NCBI RefSeq assembly: GCF_020281205.1
Contig: NZ_JACXZC010000028.1
Span: forward strand, 1 to 37,875
DNA: 37,875 nt
Direction: 5' to 3'
Source: Empedobacter stercoris
GTDB taxonomy: Bacteria > Bacteroidota > Bacteroidia > Flavobacteriales > Weeksellaceae
Each line of letters begins with the position of its first letter. Position 1 is the first letter of the stretch. This document shows, in pieces, positions 1 through 8,340 of the stretch. The translations under genes and the position numbers were made by a program. Under the pieces are notes generated by a model. That model was not told where the DNA came from and searched no databases. It was given only the letters and a program-made list of their open reading frames with translations.

Positions 1-80
1 AGATTGCAGCGGATAGCCCGACCGAGCGCTAAGGGATTCATATAATTTAATAGGATGCTAGTTGGCGAGGGAACGCCCAG
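1..80. other. GC-rich non-coding element, possible structured RNA (left part cut by window edge)
   Basis: About 41 of 80 bases are G or C, while the window is strongly AT-rich. All frames are short or closed, so it does not look coding. It can fold locally: tagc at 14-17 pairs with gcta at 28-31, and ggcg at 64-67 pairs with cgcc at 74-77 around an agggaa loop. I recall similar blocks (a part ending in agcccgacc, a variable middle, a part ending in gaacgccc) recurring between genes in flavobacterial genomes, but this is memory and not a search. It may be a small RNA, a 3' UTR element or a dispersed repeat. Strand is unknown. Confidence 0.4.
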
Positions 81-142
81 AAAGAAATTTATAGAATATT
101 ATCAAATATTATTTACTTTTAGTTTTTAAATAAGTTAGAGAA

Positions 143-571
143 ATGAAACCATTTAATGTACGTATATATGCGTTATTGGAACATAAGGGAAAAGTATTGG
201 TGATTCATGAGCCTTTTCAGGGAAAGTTGATTTATAAGTTTCCTGGAGGTGGTTTGGAATTTGGTGAAGGAACGAAAGATTGTTTGAAACGCGAATTTAA
301 AGAAGAGCTAAATCTTGATGTAGAAATTGGTTCGCATATTTTTACACAAGATTTTTTTGTACTTAATACTTTTGATCCTACTGAGCAAGTTTTATTAATT
401 TATTACAAAGCTACTGTTAGTGAAAAGTCATTGGTACAATTAAAAATTTTGGATGCTGATATCAACGAATTGTTGTGGATAGAGGTTAATGACTTGGATT
501 CAAATCAATTTACACTTGACGCCGATAAAGTGGTTGTAGACTTGTATAAAAAAGAAAACTTCGAATCCTAA
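143..571 (+). CDS. Nudix (MutT-type) hydrolase
   Basis: A 142-residue single-domain Nudix protein. These enzymes hydrolyse nucleoside diphosphates linked to another group, usually in the cytoplasm with Mg2+. The Nudix box is complete at residues 36-58: G36, E42, R50-E51 and E54-E55 are all in place. The one change is Asn57 where the consensus has Gly. The substrate cannot be read from the sequence. The N-terminal strand (VRIYALLEHKGKVLVI) and the length are typical of MutT-like housecleaning enzymes. The start ATG follows an A/T-rich leader with no ribosome-binding motif, as is normal here. Its last codons overlap by 3 bp the stop of the convergent gene at 568-951 and form half of a shared hairpin. 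Confidence 0.9.
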   Translation: MKPFNVRIYALLEHKGKVLVIHEPFQGKLIYKFPGGGLEFGEGTKDCLKREFKEELNLDVEIGSHIFTQDFFVLNTFDPTEQVLLIYYKATVSEKSLVQLKILDADINELLWIEVNDLDSNQFTLDADKVVVDLYKKENFES

Positions 572-590
572 GACTCGAAGTTTATAATTT
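553..590. terminator. Bidirectional terminator embedded in two convergent coding ends
   Basis: A perfect 9-bp stem (aaacttcga at 556-564, tcgaagttt at 575-583) encloses a 10-base loop that contains both stop codons. A T run follows at 586-591 on the plus strand. On the minus strand, A-rich sequence at 547-558 provides the T run. It should terminate both the Nudix gene and the leftward operon. Confidence 0.8.
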
Positions 591-951
591 TTTGATCATC
601 GAAATACTGAATAACAGCGTATTTCATTAACAAAGTTTGTTCGTTGGTTTTGAGTGGTGGTAAATCTTCCAATAACTCAAAATGTGGCCAACCCTCTGGA
701 TCTTGTCCTTCGAAACGATAAAAACCGAAAGGCTCTAACACTCGACAAACGGCGATATGAAGTAAATTTAGTTTATCATCTTTTTTAAATCGTTTTTTTC
801 CTTGTCCCAATTCTTGGACACCAATTAAAAAAAGTATTGTATCTAAATCTGGTCGTTCACCGTCCGTGAAATTTTGCATGAAGAATTCTTCAATCTGTTT
901 CCACTTGTTATTATTTGATGATGATTCTTCTGTTAATTTTGAAATATCCAT
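568..951 (-). CDS. Conserved small protein of unknown function
   Basis: A 127-residue soluble protein with no signal peptide, membrane segment or known catalytic motif that I recognise. It is acidic to neutral, with predicted helices around residues 16-50 and a central stretch (LNLLHIAVCRVLEPFGFY). It resembles short conserved proteins of unknown function from Flavobacteria. Its ATG follows directly on the stop codon of the TPR-like membrane protein (no spacer), so the two are almost certainly translated from one mRNA. It is the last gene of the leftward greA-HIT-TPR unit. Its C-terminus (NFES) is the same as that of the convergent Nudix protein because both are read from the arms of one inverted repeat. 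Confidence 0.8.
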   Translation of the reverse strand: MDISKLTEESSSNNNKWKQIEEFFMQNFTDGERPDLDTILFLIGVQELGQGKKRFKKDDKLNLLHIAVCRVLEPFGFYRFEGQDPEGWPHFELLEDLPPLKTNEQTLLMKYAVIQYFDDQKIINFES

Positions 952-1521
952 TTAGAATTTACGTCCTTTATGACGCATATGTGGGTTTTGTAATTGCGAA
1001 TTACTAACGTTGAAACGTTTCATTTGGCCGTTCATCATTTTGATTTGATCAGTAAACATTCCTTTCGAGTCGTTTTTCTTCGCTTCTTTTATATAACCTT
1101 CAGCTTCTTTCTTTTTACCTTTTGCCATTGCTGCACCAGCCAATGATAAGTTTGCCATTGCTCTGTCGTGGTCAAAAGATAAACCGTAGTTTAAGGCTTC
1201 TTTCATGTATTTTTCTGAAACGGCAACATTATCTTGCGCTTCAGTAATTCCCATCATGTAATGAAAATATCCCATTTGTTTTGGAATTAATTCTGTTGAT
1301 GGATTCTTGATTCTTTGTAACCATTTTTTCGCTTTTGCCATATCCTCTTTGCGTAAAAACCAGAACGCTAACAAGATGTTTTCGTTTCTGAAATAAAATA
1401 AAATAGGAAATACAGCGACTAATAACGAAACAAATCCCCAACCATATTCGCGAGTGCTAAACAAAAAGATTGCTAAAGCGATTAATACAGCGGCGATTAC
1501 TAATTTAATGTATTTGTTCAT
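952..1521 (-). CDS. Membrane-anchored TPR-like protein
   Basis: A 189-residue protein. Two hydrophobic segments lie at about residues 5-23 and 27-45, and a third short hydrophobic patch (ILLAFWFL) follows. The rest is helical and looks like two or three degenerate tetratricopeptide repeats, for example around residues 84-118 (MGYFHYMMGITEAQ, then EKYMKEALNYGL) and 122-150. The tail is basic and rich in Met, Asn and Gln. TPRs usually hold protein partners, so a membrane scaffold role is likely, but no partner is visible. It begins 3 bp after the HIT gene ends and abuts the next gene, so it is in the operon. The function is unknown. Confidence 0.8.
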   Translation of the reverse strand: MNKYIKLVIAAVLIALAIFLFSTREYGWGFVSLLVAVFPILFYFRNENILLAFWFLRKEDMAKAKKWLQRIKNPSTELIPKQMGYFHYMMGITEAQDNVAVSEKYMKEALNYGLSFDHDRAMANLSLAGAAMAKGKKKEAEGYIKEAKKNDSKGMFTDQIKMMNGQMKRFNVSNSQLQNPHMRHKGRKF

Positions 1522-1524
1522 CGT

Positions 1525-1917
1525 TTATAAATATGATTTGATACTATCTGCAATTTCATTCATTTTCTCGGCAGATAATTGAAGTTTTGGATTTGAGAAA
1601 TTGATATCTTGCATTGAATTTAGAGGAACCAAATGTACATGTACATGTGGTACCTCTAATCCAACAACTGCTAGACCAACTCGTAGACAAGGTATTGCTT
1701 TTTCTATAGCTTGTGCAATTTCATACGAAAAGTCCATTAAACCTAAATAGGTTTCTTTGTCTAAATCGAAGATTTTATCAACTTCCTTTTTCGGGATTAC
1801 CAATACATGTCCTTCTACCAAAGGGAAGGCGTCTAAAATAGCGATGTAACGATCGTTTTCAGCAATTTTGTATGATGGTATTTCTCCGTTTATAATTTTA
1901 GTGAAAATGCTTGCCAT
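1525..1917 (-). CDS. HIT family hydrolase (HINT-like)
   Basis: A 130-residue histidine-triad protein. The signature H91-V-H93-V-H95-L-V-P is intact; the last His of the triad is the nucleophile in this family, which hydrolyses nucleotidyl phosphoramidates or adenylates. The N-terminal part (FTKIINGEIPSYKIAEND, then residues near 36-41 GHVLVI) matches the HINT branch closely, and the length is normal. It sits between greA upstream and the membrane TPR protein downstream (3-bp gap), with a 21-bp gap from greA, so it is cotranscribed with greA. Pairing of greA with a HIT gene is something I recall from other Bacteroidota genomes. The physiological substrate is unknown. Confidence 0.92.
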   Translation of the reverse strand: MASIFTKIINGEIPSYKIAENDRYIAILDAFPLVEGHVLVIPKKEVDKIFDLDKETYLGLMDFSYEIAQAIEKAIPCLRVGLAVVGLEVPHVHVHLVPLNSMQDINFSNPKLQLSAEKMNEIADSIKSYL

Positions 1918-1938
1918 ATGTTTTTAATTTTTGAAATC

Positions 1939-2418
1939 TTAGTCCAAAGATATTTCTAAAATTTCAAAATTTAAAGTCATTCCGTTAGGTAATGTAATTT
2001 CTGCAACATCACCAAGAGATTTTCCTAATAATCCTTTTGCAATTGGTGTGTTAACTGAGATGCGCATTTTAGCTAAATCAGCTTCAGATTCTGGTACCAA
2101 AGTGTACACTAATTCTTGTCCGTTAGCTGTATTTTTTATTTTAACTTTTGATAAGATAGAGACTTTTGAGTGGTCTAATTTAGATTCATCTATAACACGA
2201 GAAAAAGCAACAACTTCTTTTAATTTAGCTATTTGCATTTCTAACATTCCTTGTGCTTCTTTTGCAGCATCGTATTCTGCATTCTCAGATAAATCACCTT
2301 TATCACGTGCATCAGCAATTTGTTGCGAAATTTTTGGACGCTCAAAAGTTTCTAACTGATGAAGCTCTTCACGCAACTTTTCTAATCCTTCTTTCGTTAC
2401 ATATTGTATATTTGCCAT
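1939..2418 (-). CDS. greA: Transcription elongation factor GreA
   Basis: A 159-residue protein of standard GreA length. The N-terminal coiled coil (residues about 8-75) carries the loop with acidic residues in the stretch DLSENAEYDAAKE. These residues enter the RNA polymerase secondary channel and stimulate cleavage of backtracked transcripts. The C-terminal globular domain (from about residue 80) has the family features SVLSKVKIKN-like and PIAKGLLGKSLGD. It is the first gene of a leftward operon with the HIT protein. Upstream lies a good TAnnTTTG promoter and, between it and the gene, a long hairpin (2466-2504), so expression may be controlled in the leader. Confidence 0.97.
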   Translation of the reverse strand: MANIQYVTKEGLEKLREELHQLETFERPKISQQIADARDKGDLSENAEYDAAKEAQGMLEMQIAKLKEVVAFSRVIDESKLDHSKVSILSKVKIKNTANGQELVYTLVPESEADLAKMRISVNTPIAKGLLGKSLGDVAEITLPNGMTLNFEILEISLD

Positions 2419-2465
2419 AACAACAATGTTTAATTAATTTTTTATTAAATAGTGATATAAAATAA

Positions 2466-2504
2466 ATAATCCTACACATATCGTAGATATGCGCAGGACT
2501 ATTC
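2466..2504 (-). promoter_or_regulatory. Long hairpin in the greA leader
   Basis: Arms of 18 bases (2466-2483 and 2487-2504) around a 3-base loop. On the plus strand three positions are A-C mismatches, but in the minus-strand transcript all three become G-U pairs, so the stem is complete only in the greA direction. An AU-rich stretch follows it (AUUUAUUUUAUAUC). It lies just downstream of the predicted greA start site, so it would be the first structure of the mRNA. It could be an attenuator or a 5' stabiliser. The greA leader of E. coli also makes a terminated short RNA (GraL), an analogy only. Confidence 0.6.
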
Positions 2505-2517
2505 TATTTTTCTATTA

Positions 2518-2543
2518 CAAAGATAGTAAAAAATATATACCAA
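2518..2543 (-). promoter_or_regulatory. Promoter of the greA operon
   Basis: On the minus strand the -7 box reads TATCTTTG (complement of 2518-2525), a perfect match to the flavobacterial TAnnTTTG. A TTG (complement of 2541-2543) lies 15 bases upstream, slightly closer than usual. Confidence 0.65.
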
Positions 2544-2550
2544 TTTAAAA

Positions 2551-3000
2551 ATGAAAGAGTTTATTAAAACGATTCTAAATAAAGTTTTGTTTTTAGGTGC
2601 ACTTCTACTAATTTTTCAATCATGTAATACAGATGATGGAACGGTAAGTTGTGTTCCTTTAACGACTGTAAATGTTGCCATCAACACAACACTACCATTG
2701 TATGCTAATCTTAATAATCCAGGTGGTTGGGTTTATGTAAATGGAACGATGGCAGGTACAAGAGGAATAATTGTAGTACGAACAGCCTCAGGTTATAAAG
2801 CGTATGATCGGAATGCCCCACATATATGCCCAACTGAAAAATCTACATTGTACGTAGAAGAGGATATTAAAATTGTTTGTAAAGAAGATGGTGCAGAATG
2901 GATGTTATTAACAGGACAACCTACTAAAGTTGCGAATCGTGCTCCACGTACATATCAAGTATATGCAACACAGAATGGTGTCATAACTATTACGAATTAA
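2551..3000 (+). CDS. Lipoprotein with degenerate Rieske-like fold
   Basis: A 149-residue exported lipoprotein. The hydrophobic N-terminus (residues 11-24) ends in a lipobox with Cys25, so it should be anchored in a membrane facing the periplasm or outside. The rest aligns by eye with small flavobacterial Rieske (2Fe-2S) lipoproteins: YDRNAPHIC at 85-93, C110-K-E-D113-G-A-E-W, and a final RTYQV/ITITN strand pair. A true Rieske centre needs CxH and CxxH. Here the first Cys is Ala89 (His91 kept) and the second His is Asp113 (Cys110 kept), so two of four ligands are gone and no normal cluster is expected. It stands alone, divergent from greA. The function is unknown. Confidence 0.75.
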   Translation: MKEFIKTILNKVLFLGALLLIFQSCNTDDGTVSCVPLTTVNVAINTTLPLYANLNNPGGWVYVNGTMAGTRGIIVVRTASGYKAYDRNAPHICPTEKSTLYVEEDIKIVCKEDGAEWMLLTGQPTKVANRAPRTYQVYATQNGVITITN

Positions 3001-3119
3001 AGATTATAAATAATTGAATTATATTTACAAAAAAAATGGAATTATGATCTAATACTATGCGTGCATAAATAAATTAGATTATTTTTGGATTAAATTATTT
3101 TTAAAAAAAGATAATTTCG

Positions 3120-3150
3120 TTGTAAAGCTTATCCAAATCCATTATTTTTG
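3120..3150 (+). promoter_or_regulatory. Promoter of eno
   Basis: TTG at 3120-3122, a 20-base spacer, then TATTTTTG at 3143-3150, which matches TAnnTTTG exactly. Transcription should start about 6 bases later, giving a leader of about 30 bases before the eno ATG. Confidence 0.7.
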
Positions 3151-3174
3151 GTAAATTAAATTATTATCAAATAA

Positions 3175-4479
<1,305 letters not shown>

Positions 4480-4489
4480 AATTATTTTA

Positions 4490-4507
4490 GGCTGATAATT
4501 ATCAGTC
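4490..4507. promoter_or_regulatory. Palindrome between eno and gltA
   Basis: The 14-base perfect palindrome ctgataattatcag at 4492-4505, flanked by one G-U and one G-C pair. There is no clear T run after it, so it is a weak terminator or an operator-like site in the 80-bp gap. Confidence 0.35.
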
Positions 4508-4559
4508 CCGAATTAATAAAATATTAGTAAATTACGCAATAAATAATATAAACTATAAA

Positions 4560-5843
4560 ATGTCAGATAAGGTAATATTAAATTACAATGGAAATGAGTT
4601 GGAACTCCCAGTTACAACAGGGTCAATGGACGAAAAATCTATTGACATTTCTAAGTTAAGAAGTGCTACTGGGTTAATCACAATGGATCCAGGATATAAA
4701 AATACAGGAGCGTGTGAGTCTAAAATTACATTTTTAGATGGTGAAGAAGGGAAATTGATGTACCGTGGCTATCCTATTGAACAATTAGCAGAGAAATCTT
4801 CTTTCGTAGAAGTAATGTATTTATTAATCAAAGGAGAATTACCAACACAAGCTGAATTAGATAAATTTGTAGCAGATATTAATGAGTATAACCATGTATC
4901 GGAAGATTTAATTAAAATCTTAGATGCATTCCCAAGTTCAGCTCATCCAATGGGAGTTTTAACTTCTTTGACAGCTGCATTATCAGCTTTCAATCCAAAA
5001 GTTGTTGATGTTACTTCTCCAGAAGATATGTACAAAGCTGCTGTAACTTTATTAGGGAAATTCCCAGTTTTAGCATCTTGGACACAAAGAAAAATCAAAG
5101 GTTTACCAGTAAATTACTCTAACGATAAATTATCTTACGTAGAAAACTTTTACCAATTGTTATTCAAAAAACCAGGTCAAGATTTAGAATTAGACCCAGT
5201 TATTGTTGATGCAATTGATAAATTATTAATCTTACACGCAGATCACGAGCAAAACTGTTCTACATCAAGTGTACGTTTAGTAGGATCTTCTCACGCAGGT
5301 TTATTCGCTTCAATCTCTGGTGGTATCTCAGCTTTATGGGGACCATTACACGGAGGTGCTAACCAAGCAGTATTAGAAATGTTAGAAGCAATCAAAAATG
5401 ATGGTGGAGACGTAGATAAATACTTAGCGAAAGCAAAAGATAAAAACGATCCATTCCGTTTAATGGGATTTGGACACCGTGTTTATAAAAACTTTGACCC
5501 TCGTGCGAAAATCATCAAAGTTGCTGCTGACAACGTTTTAGAGAAATTAGGCATCAATGATCCTATTTTAGATATTGCGAAAAAATTAGAAAAAGCTGCT
5601 TTAGAAGACGAATACTTCAAAGCAAGAAACTTATATCCAAACGTAGATTTCTATTCAGGAATTATTTACAAAGCGTTAGATATCCCTACAGAAATGTTTA
5701 CAGTAATGTTTGCTGTTGGACGTTTACCAGGATGGATTGCTCAATGGATGGAAATGCGCGAAACGAATCAACCAATTGGTCGTCCTCGTCAATTATACAC
5801 AGGAGCTCCATTACGTGATTACGTTGATATTGAAAACAGATAA
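4560..5843 (+). CDS. gltA: Citrate synthase
   Basis: A 427-residue type II (hexameric, Gram-negative type) citrate synthase, entry enzyme of the TCA cycle, joining acetyl-CoA and oxaloacetate. The N-terminal beta-rich extension (residues 1-60, with DPGYKNTGACES) is characteristic of this form. Active-site residues are in place: H264 in GPLHGGANQ, H306 in GFGHRVYKNFDPRA, and D363 in NVDFYSG. Substrate-binding arginines are present in the C-terminal region (GRPRQLY). The gene follows eno with an 80-bp gap and ends before a strong terminator, so the two glycolysis/TCA genes may be partly coexpressed. Confidence 0.99.
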   Translation: MSDKVILNYNGNELELPVTTGSMDEKSIDISKLRSATGLITMDPGYKNTGACESKITFLDGEEGKLMYRGYPIEQLAEKSSFVEVMYLLIKGELPTQAELDKFVADINEYNHVSEDLIKILDAFPSSAHPMGVLTSLTAALSAFNPKVVDVTSPEDMYKAAVTLLGKFPVLASWTQRKIKGLPVNYSNDKLSYVENFYQLLFKKPGQDLELDPVIVDAIDKLLILHADHEQNCSTSSVRLVGSSHAGLFASISGGISALWGPLHGGANQAVLEMLEAIKNDGGDVDKYLAKAKDKNDPFRLMGFGHRVYKNFDPRAKIIKVAADNVLEKLGINDPILDIAKKLEKAALEDEYFKARNLYPNVDFYSGIIYKALDIPTEMFTVMFAVGRLPGWIAQWMEMRETNQPIGRPRQLYTGAPLRDYVDIENR

Positions 5844-5864
5844 GAAATTTCTTATTGACTATAT

Positions 5865-5902
5865 AATCCGAAAATCAAATCTTGATTTTCGGATTTTTTT
5901 TT
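5865..5902 (+). terminator. Terminator of gltA
   Basis: A perfect 14-bp stem (5865-5878 with 5882-5895), loop atc, followed by a continuous T run to 5902. This is one of the strongest terminators in the window and argues against any upstream start for the next gene. Confidence 0.92.
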
Positions 5903-5977
5903 AACAATAAATTCCCAAAGATTTTTTGTTTAAAACGCGTTAAAGCTTTATTTTTAAGTGATTTAAATTTTATTCTT

Positions 5978-6646
5978 ATGAAATTTGAGAAAATACATAA
6001 TAAAGGTCAAGCGCAAATATTCGAAAACAAATATCTGGAAATGTTGACAAAAGGTCATCCTGCAGTTATTTGGGGAATGTATATCCCATTACTTTCTTAT
6101 TGTGTTTATTATGGAATTTCGCGTTACGAATTATCTACACTAACAGTTGTTTCTATTTTTTTTGGAGCGATGTTATTCTGGACATTGTTCGAATATTTTG
6201 CGCATCGTTATCTTTTCCATTGGACAGCTGAACAAAAAAGTTTGAAACGAATTGTTTATATTTTTCATGGTAATCATCATCATTATCCACGCGATAAACA
6301 ACGGCTTTTTATGCCTCCAGTGCCGAGCATTATTTTAGCTTCTTTTATATTTTTTATTCAATATTTAATTTTAGGAAAATATACTTTTGTTTTTTTTCCT
6401 GGTTTTATGATTGGCTATTTATTGTATGCGTCTATGCATTATTTGATTCATGCTGTTGCGCCGCCTTTCAAGTTTATGAAACCTCTTTGGCGCAATCATC
6501 ATTTGCATCATTATAAAAACGAAGAGTTAGGTTTTGGAGTGTCAAATACATTTTGGGATCGAGTTTTTGGAACGATGTTCGATCTAAAAAATGAGAAAGA
6601 GGATAAAGAAAAAGTAAAAGAATTGATGTTTGAGAAGAAAAGTTAA
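5978..6646 (+). CDS. Sterol desaturase / fatty acid hydroxylase family membrane enzyme
   Basis: A 222-residue integral membrane protein of the di-iron fatty acid hydroxylase superfamily. The histidine clusters that bind iron are all visible: HRYLFH, HGNHHHYP, HYLIH and HHLHHY. Four hydrophobic segments surround them, placing the active site at the membrane surface. The family uses O2 to hydroxylate or desaturate lipids. A 2-hydroxylase of fatty acids (for sphingolipids or ornithine lipids) is a reasonable guess for this phylum but is not shown. An upstream in-frame codon at 5882 lies inside the gltA terminator, so the ATG at 5978 (MKFEKIHNKG) is the better start. It is followed 38 bp later by the M28 peptidase. 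Confidence 0.9.
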   Translation: MKFEKIHNKGQAQIFENKYLEMLTKGHPAVIWGMYIPLLSYCVYYGISRYELSTLTVVSIFFGAMLFWTLFEYFAHRYLFHWTAEQKSLKRIVYIFHGNHHHYPRDKQRLFMPPVPSIILASFIFFIQYLILGKYTFVFFPGFMIGYLLYASMHYLIHAVAPPFKFMKPLWRNHHLHHYKNEELGFGVSNTFWDRVFGTMFDLKNEKEDKEKVKELMFEKKS

Positions 6647-6684
6647 TTTTTTGTATCTTCCGTCAAATTATCACACTCAGAAAA

Positions 6685-7593
6685 ATGAAAAAATATACTT
6701 TACTTGCAATTGGATTACTTGCATTCAATCAAGCAAACGCGCAATATTCAAAAGAAAATCAAAAGAAATATGTCGAAGAATTAGCTTCTGATGCTATGAA
6801 AGGTCGAAAATTTGGAACAACAGAAAATCGTTTGGCTGCTGAATTGATTGCAAAAAAGTTCAAAGAAAATAATCTAAAACCATGTGTTGGTGATTCGTAT
6901 TTAATCGAATTTGAACATAAAGGTAAAACAGGACAAAATGTTTGCGGAATCAAAGAAGGTAAATCGACTGATATTTATGCTGTAGGTGCACATTTTGATC
7001 ATGTTGGAACAAGTGATAAAAGCGAAGATAAAATTTTCAATGGAGCAGATGATAATGCGAGTGGAACATCGGCTGTAATGGCGTTGTCTGATTATTTTAA
7101 GAATAAGAAAGTGAAGCAAACCATGATGTTTATGGCTTTTGATGCTGAAGAAATTGGATTAATTGGTTCTAAAATGTTGGTCGAAAATTCTGATTTCCAA
7201 AAATATTTACCGCAAATGAAAGTGATGTTGAATTTAGAAATGATTGGAACTGTTTCTGCTTTTGGCGAAGGTAAAGTGTATATGACAGGAAGTGATCGTT
7301 CGGATTTGATGGAGATTATGAATAAAAATTCTTGCAAAACGTTTAACGTAGAGCACGATCCTTATTTACAACAGCAATTGTTTTTCCGTTCAGATAATGT
7401 AAACTTTGTCAATCATAAGGTGGTTTCTCATGCACTTTCATCGGTCAATATGGAAAATCAAAATCATTATCATCAAGTTAATGATGAAATTTCGGTGATT
7501 AATTTTAAAAATCTTTCAACAATCACAAAAGGAATTGGACGTAGCTTAAATAAAATGATGAAGAATAATGAAGCACCAAAATATTTAAAATAA
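6685..7593 (+). CDS. Exported M28 family zinc peptidase
   Basis: A 302-residue secreted metallopeptidase. Residues 1-19 are a signal peptide ending in ANA. The two-zinc M28 site is recognisable: H103 in GAHFDHVG, D122 in NGADDNASGTSA (the bridging Asp), catalytic E155 and ligand E156 in FDAEEIGLIGS, the MLNLEMIG segment, and His near the C-terminus (VNDE/HYHQ region). These enzymes are aminopeptidases or carboxypeptidases acting in the periplasm or outside the cell, and suit a peptide-feeding lifestyle. It has no T9SS tail. It lies 38 bp after the hydroxylase and is closed by its own hairpin terminator. The specificity cannot be deduced. Confidence 0.93.
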   Translation: MKKYTLLAIGLLAFNQANAQYSKENQKKYVEELASDAMKGRKFGTTENRLAAELIAKKFKENNLKPCVGDSYLIEFEHKGKTGQNVCGIKEGKSTDIYAVGAHFDHVGTSDKSEDKIFNGADDNASGTSAVMALSDYFKNKKVKQTMMFMAFDAEEIGLIGSKMLVENSDFQKYLPQMKVMLNLEMIGTVSAFGEGKVYMTGSDRSDLMEIMNKNSCKTFNVEHDPYLQQQLFFRSDNVNFVNHKVVSHALSSVNMENQNHYHQVNDEISVINFKNLSTITKGIGRSLNKMMKNNEAPKYLK

Positions 7594-7598
7594 AATTT

Positions 7599-7628
7599 AA
7601 TCCGTTCTACTTGAACGGATTTTTGTTT
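7599..7628 (+). terminator. Terminator of the M28 peptidase gene
   Basis: Stem aatccgttc (7599-7607) and gaacggatt (7613-7621) with a 5-base loop, followed by a T-rich tract. Confidence 0.85.
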
Positions 7629-7683
7629 ACCATATTTTGTAACAAGTAATCTAAAAAATCAACTAATATTGAAAATGATCTAA

Positions 7684-7875
7684 ATGAGTAAATTAATCAA
7701 TCCTTTAAGTTATTGTATTCTTGCAATTTTGTTATTTTTAATTCTTTCGGTTAATTTCTTTCCAATCGAAGGATTAGAAAAATTATACAAATATAGAATT
7801 GTATTGATTGTGCTTTATGTTATGTTGCGATTATTAAAACATTTTGTATACAAAGACAACAAAACAAAGGAATAG
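7684..7875 (+). CDS. Small two-helix membrane protein
   Basis: A 63-residue reading frame with two hydrophobic helices (about residues 8-27 and 38-53) and a charged, lysine-rich tail (YKDNKTKE). It lies alone between the M28 terminator and the PadR operon. The clean hydrophobic-polar pattern and basic tail favour a real small inner-membrane protein, but there is no recognisable family, and the upstream region lacks a perfect promoter box. The function is unknown. Confidence 0.55.
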   Translation: MSKLINPLSYCILAILLFLILSVNFFPIEGLEKLYKYRIVLIVLYVMLRLLKHFVYKDNKTKE

Positions 7876-7974
7876 AATTGTAACAGGAAGCTTCGAACAA
7901 TCCTATATTTTAATTAACATATTATTTTACAGATTTTTTACTGAAAGAGGAGAATAATTTAAAAAAAATATTAT

Positions 7975-7993
7975 TTTACTATACATAAGTAAA
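7975..7993. promoter_or_regulatory. Candidate PadR operator
   Basis: Inverted repeat tttact (7975-7980) and agtaaa (7988-7993) with a 7-base spacer, ending 8 bases before the PadR start codon. Its position suits autoregulation by the PadR protein, as is common in that family. Confidence 0.4.
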
Positions 7994-8001
7994 TTAGGTA
8001 T

Positions 8002-8340
8002 ATGATAGATGTTCAATTTTATAAAGGAACCTTACAACCAATTATCTTAAAATTATTACAAGATAATGGTAAAATGTATGGTTACGAGATTATAAGTAAA
8101 ATAAAAATCCTTTCTAACAATCAATTTGAAATCAAAGAAGGTGCTCTGTATCCTATTTTACATAAGCTCGAAACCCAAAATGTAATTGAAGTTGAAGCAG
8201 TAAAAATAAATGGAAGAATCCGTAAGTATTACAAATTAACCGAAATTGGACAAAAAGAAACTGTCAATCGATTAGCGTCACTAAATGAAACAATAGATCA
8301 AATACAGAATTTAATTAATCCTAAATTGTCTAATCTATGA
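8002..8340 (+). CDS. PadR family transcriptional regulator
   Basis: A 112-residue winged-helix regulator of the short PadR type (subfamily 2). Features: hydrophobic helix 1 (LQPIILKLLQDNGKMYGYEII), recognition part with EGALYPILHKLE at 46-57, and a wing with GRIRKYYKLTEIG around 73-85, followed by a dimerisation helix. PadR proteins usually repress their own operon and a transport or membrane-stress gene. It overlaps the downstream membrane protein gene by 4 bp (ATGA), so the two are translationally coupled and very likely act together. A candidate operator lies just upstream. Confidence 0.93.
   Translation: MIDVQFYKGTLQPIILKLLQDNGKMYGYEIISKIKILSNNQFEIKEGALYPILHKLETQNVIEVEAVKINGRIRKYYKLTEIGQKETVNRLASLNETIDQIQNLINPKLSNL

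Noticed and set aside
5882-5977. Upstream start of the hydroxylase gene
   Set aside because: It begins inside the T run of the gltA terminator and adds residues without family similarity.
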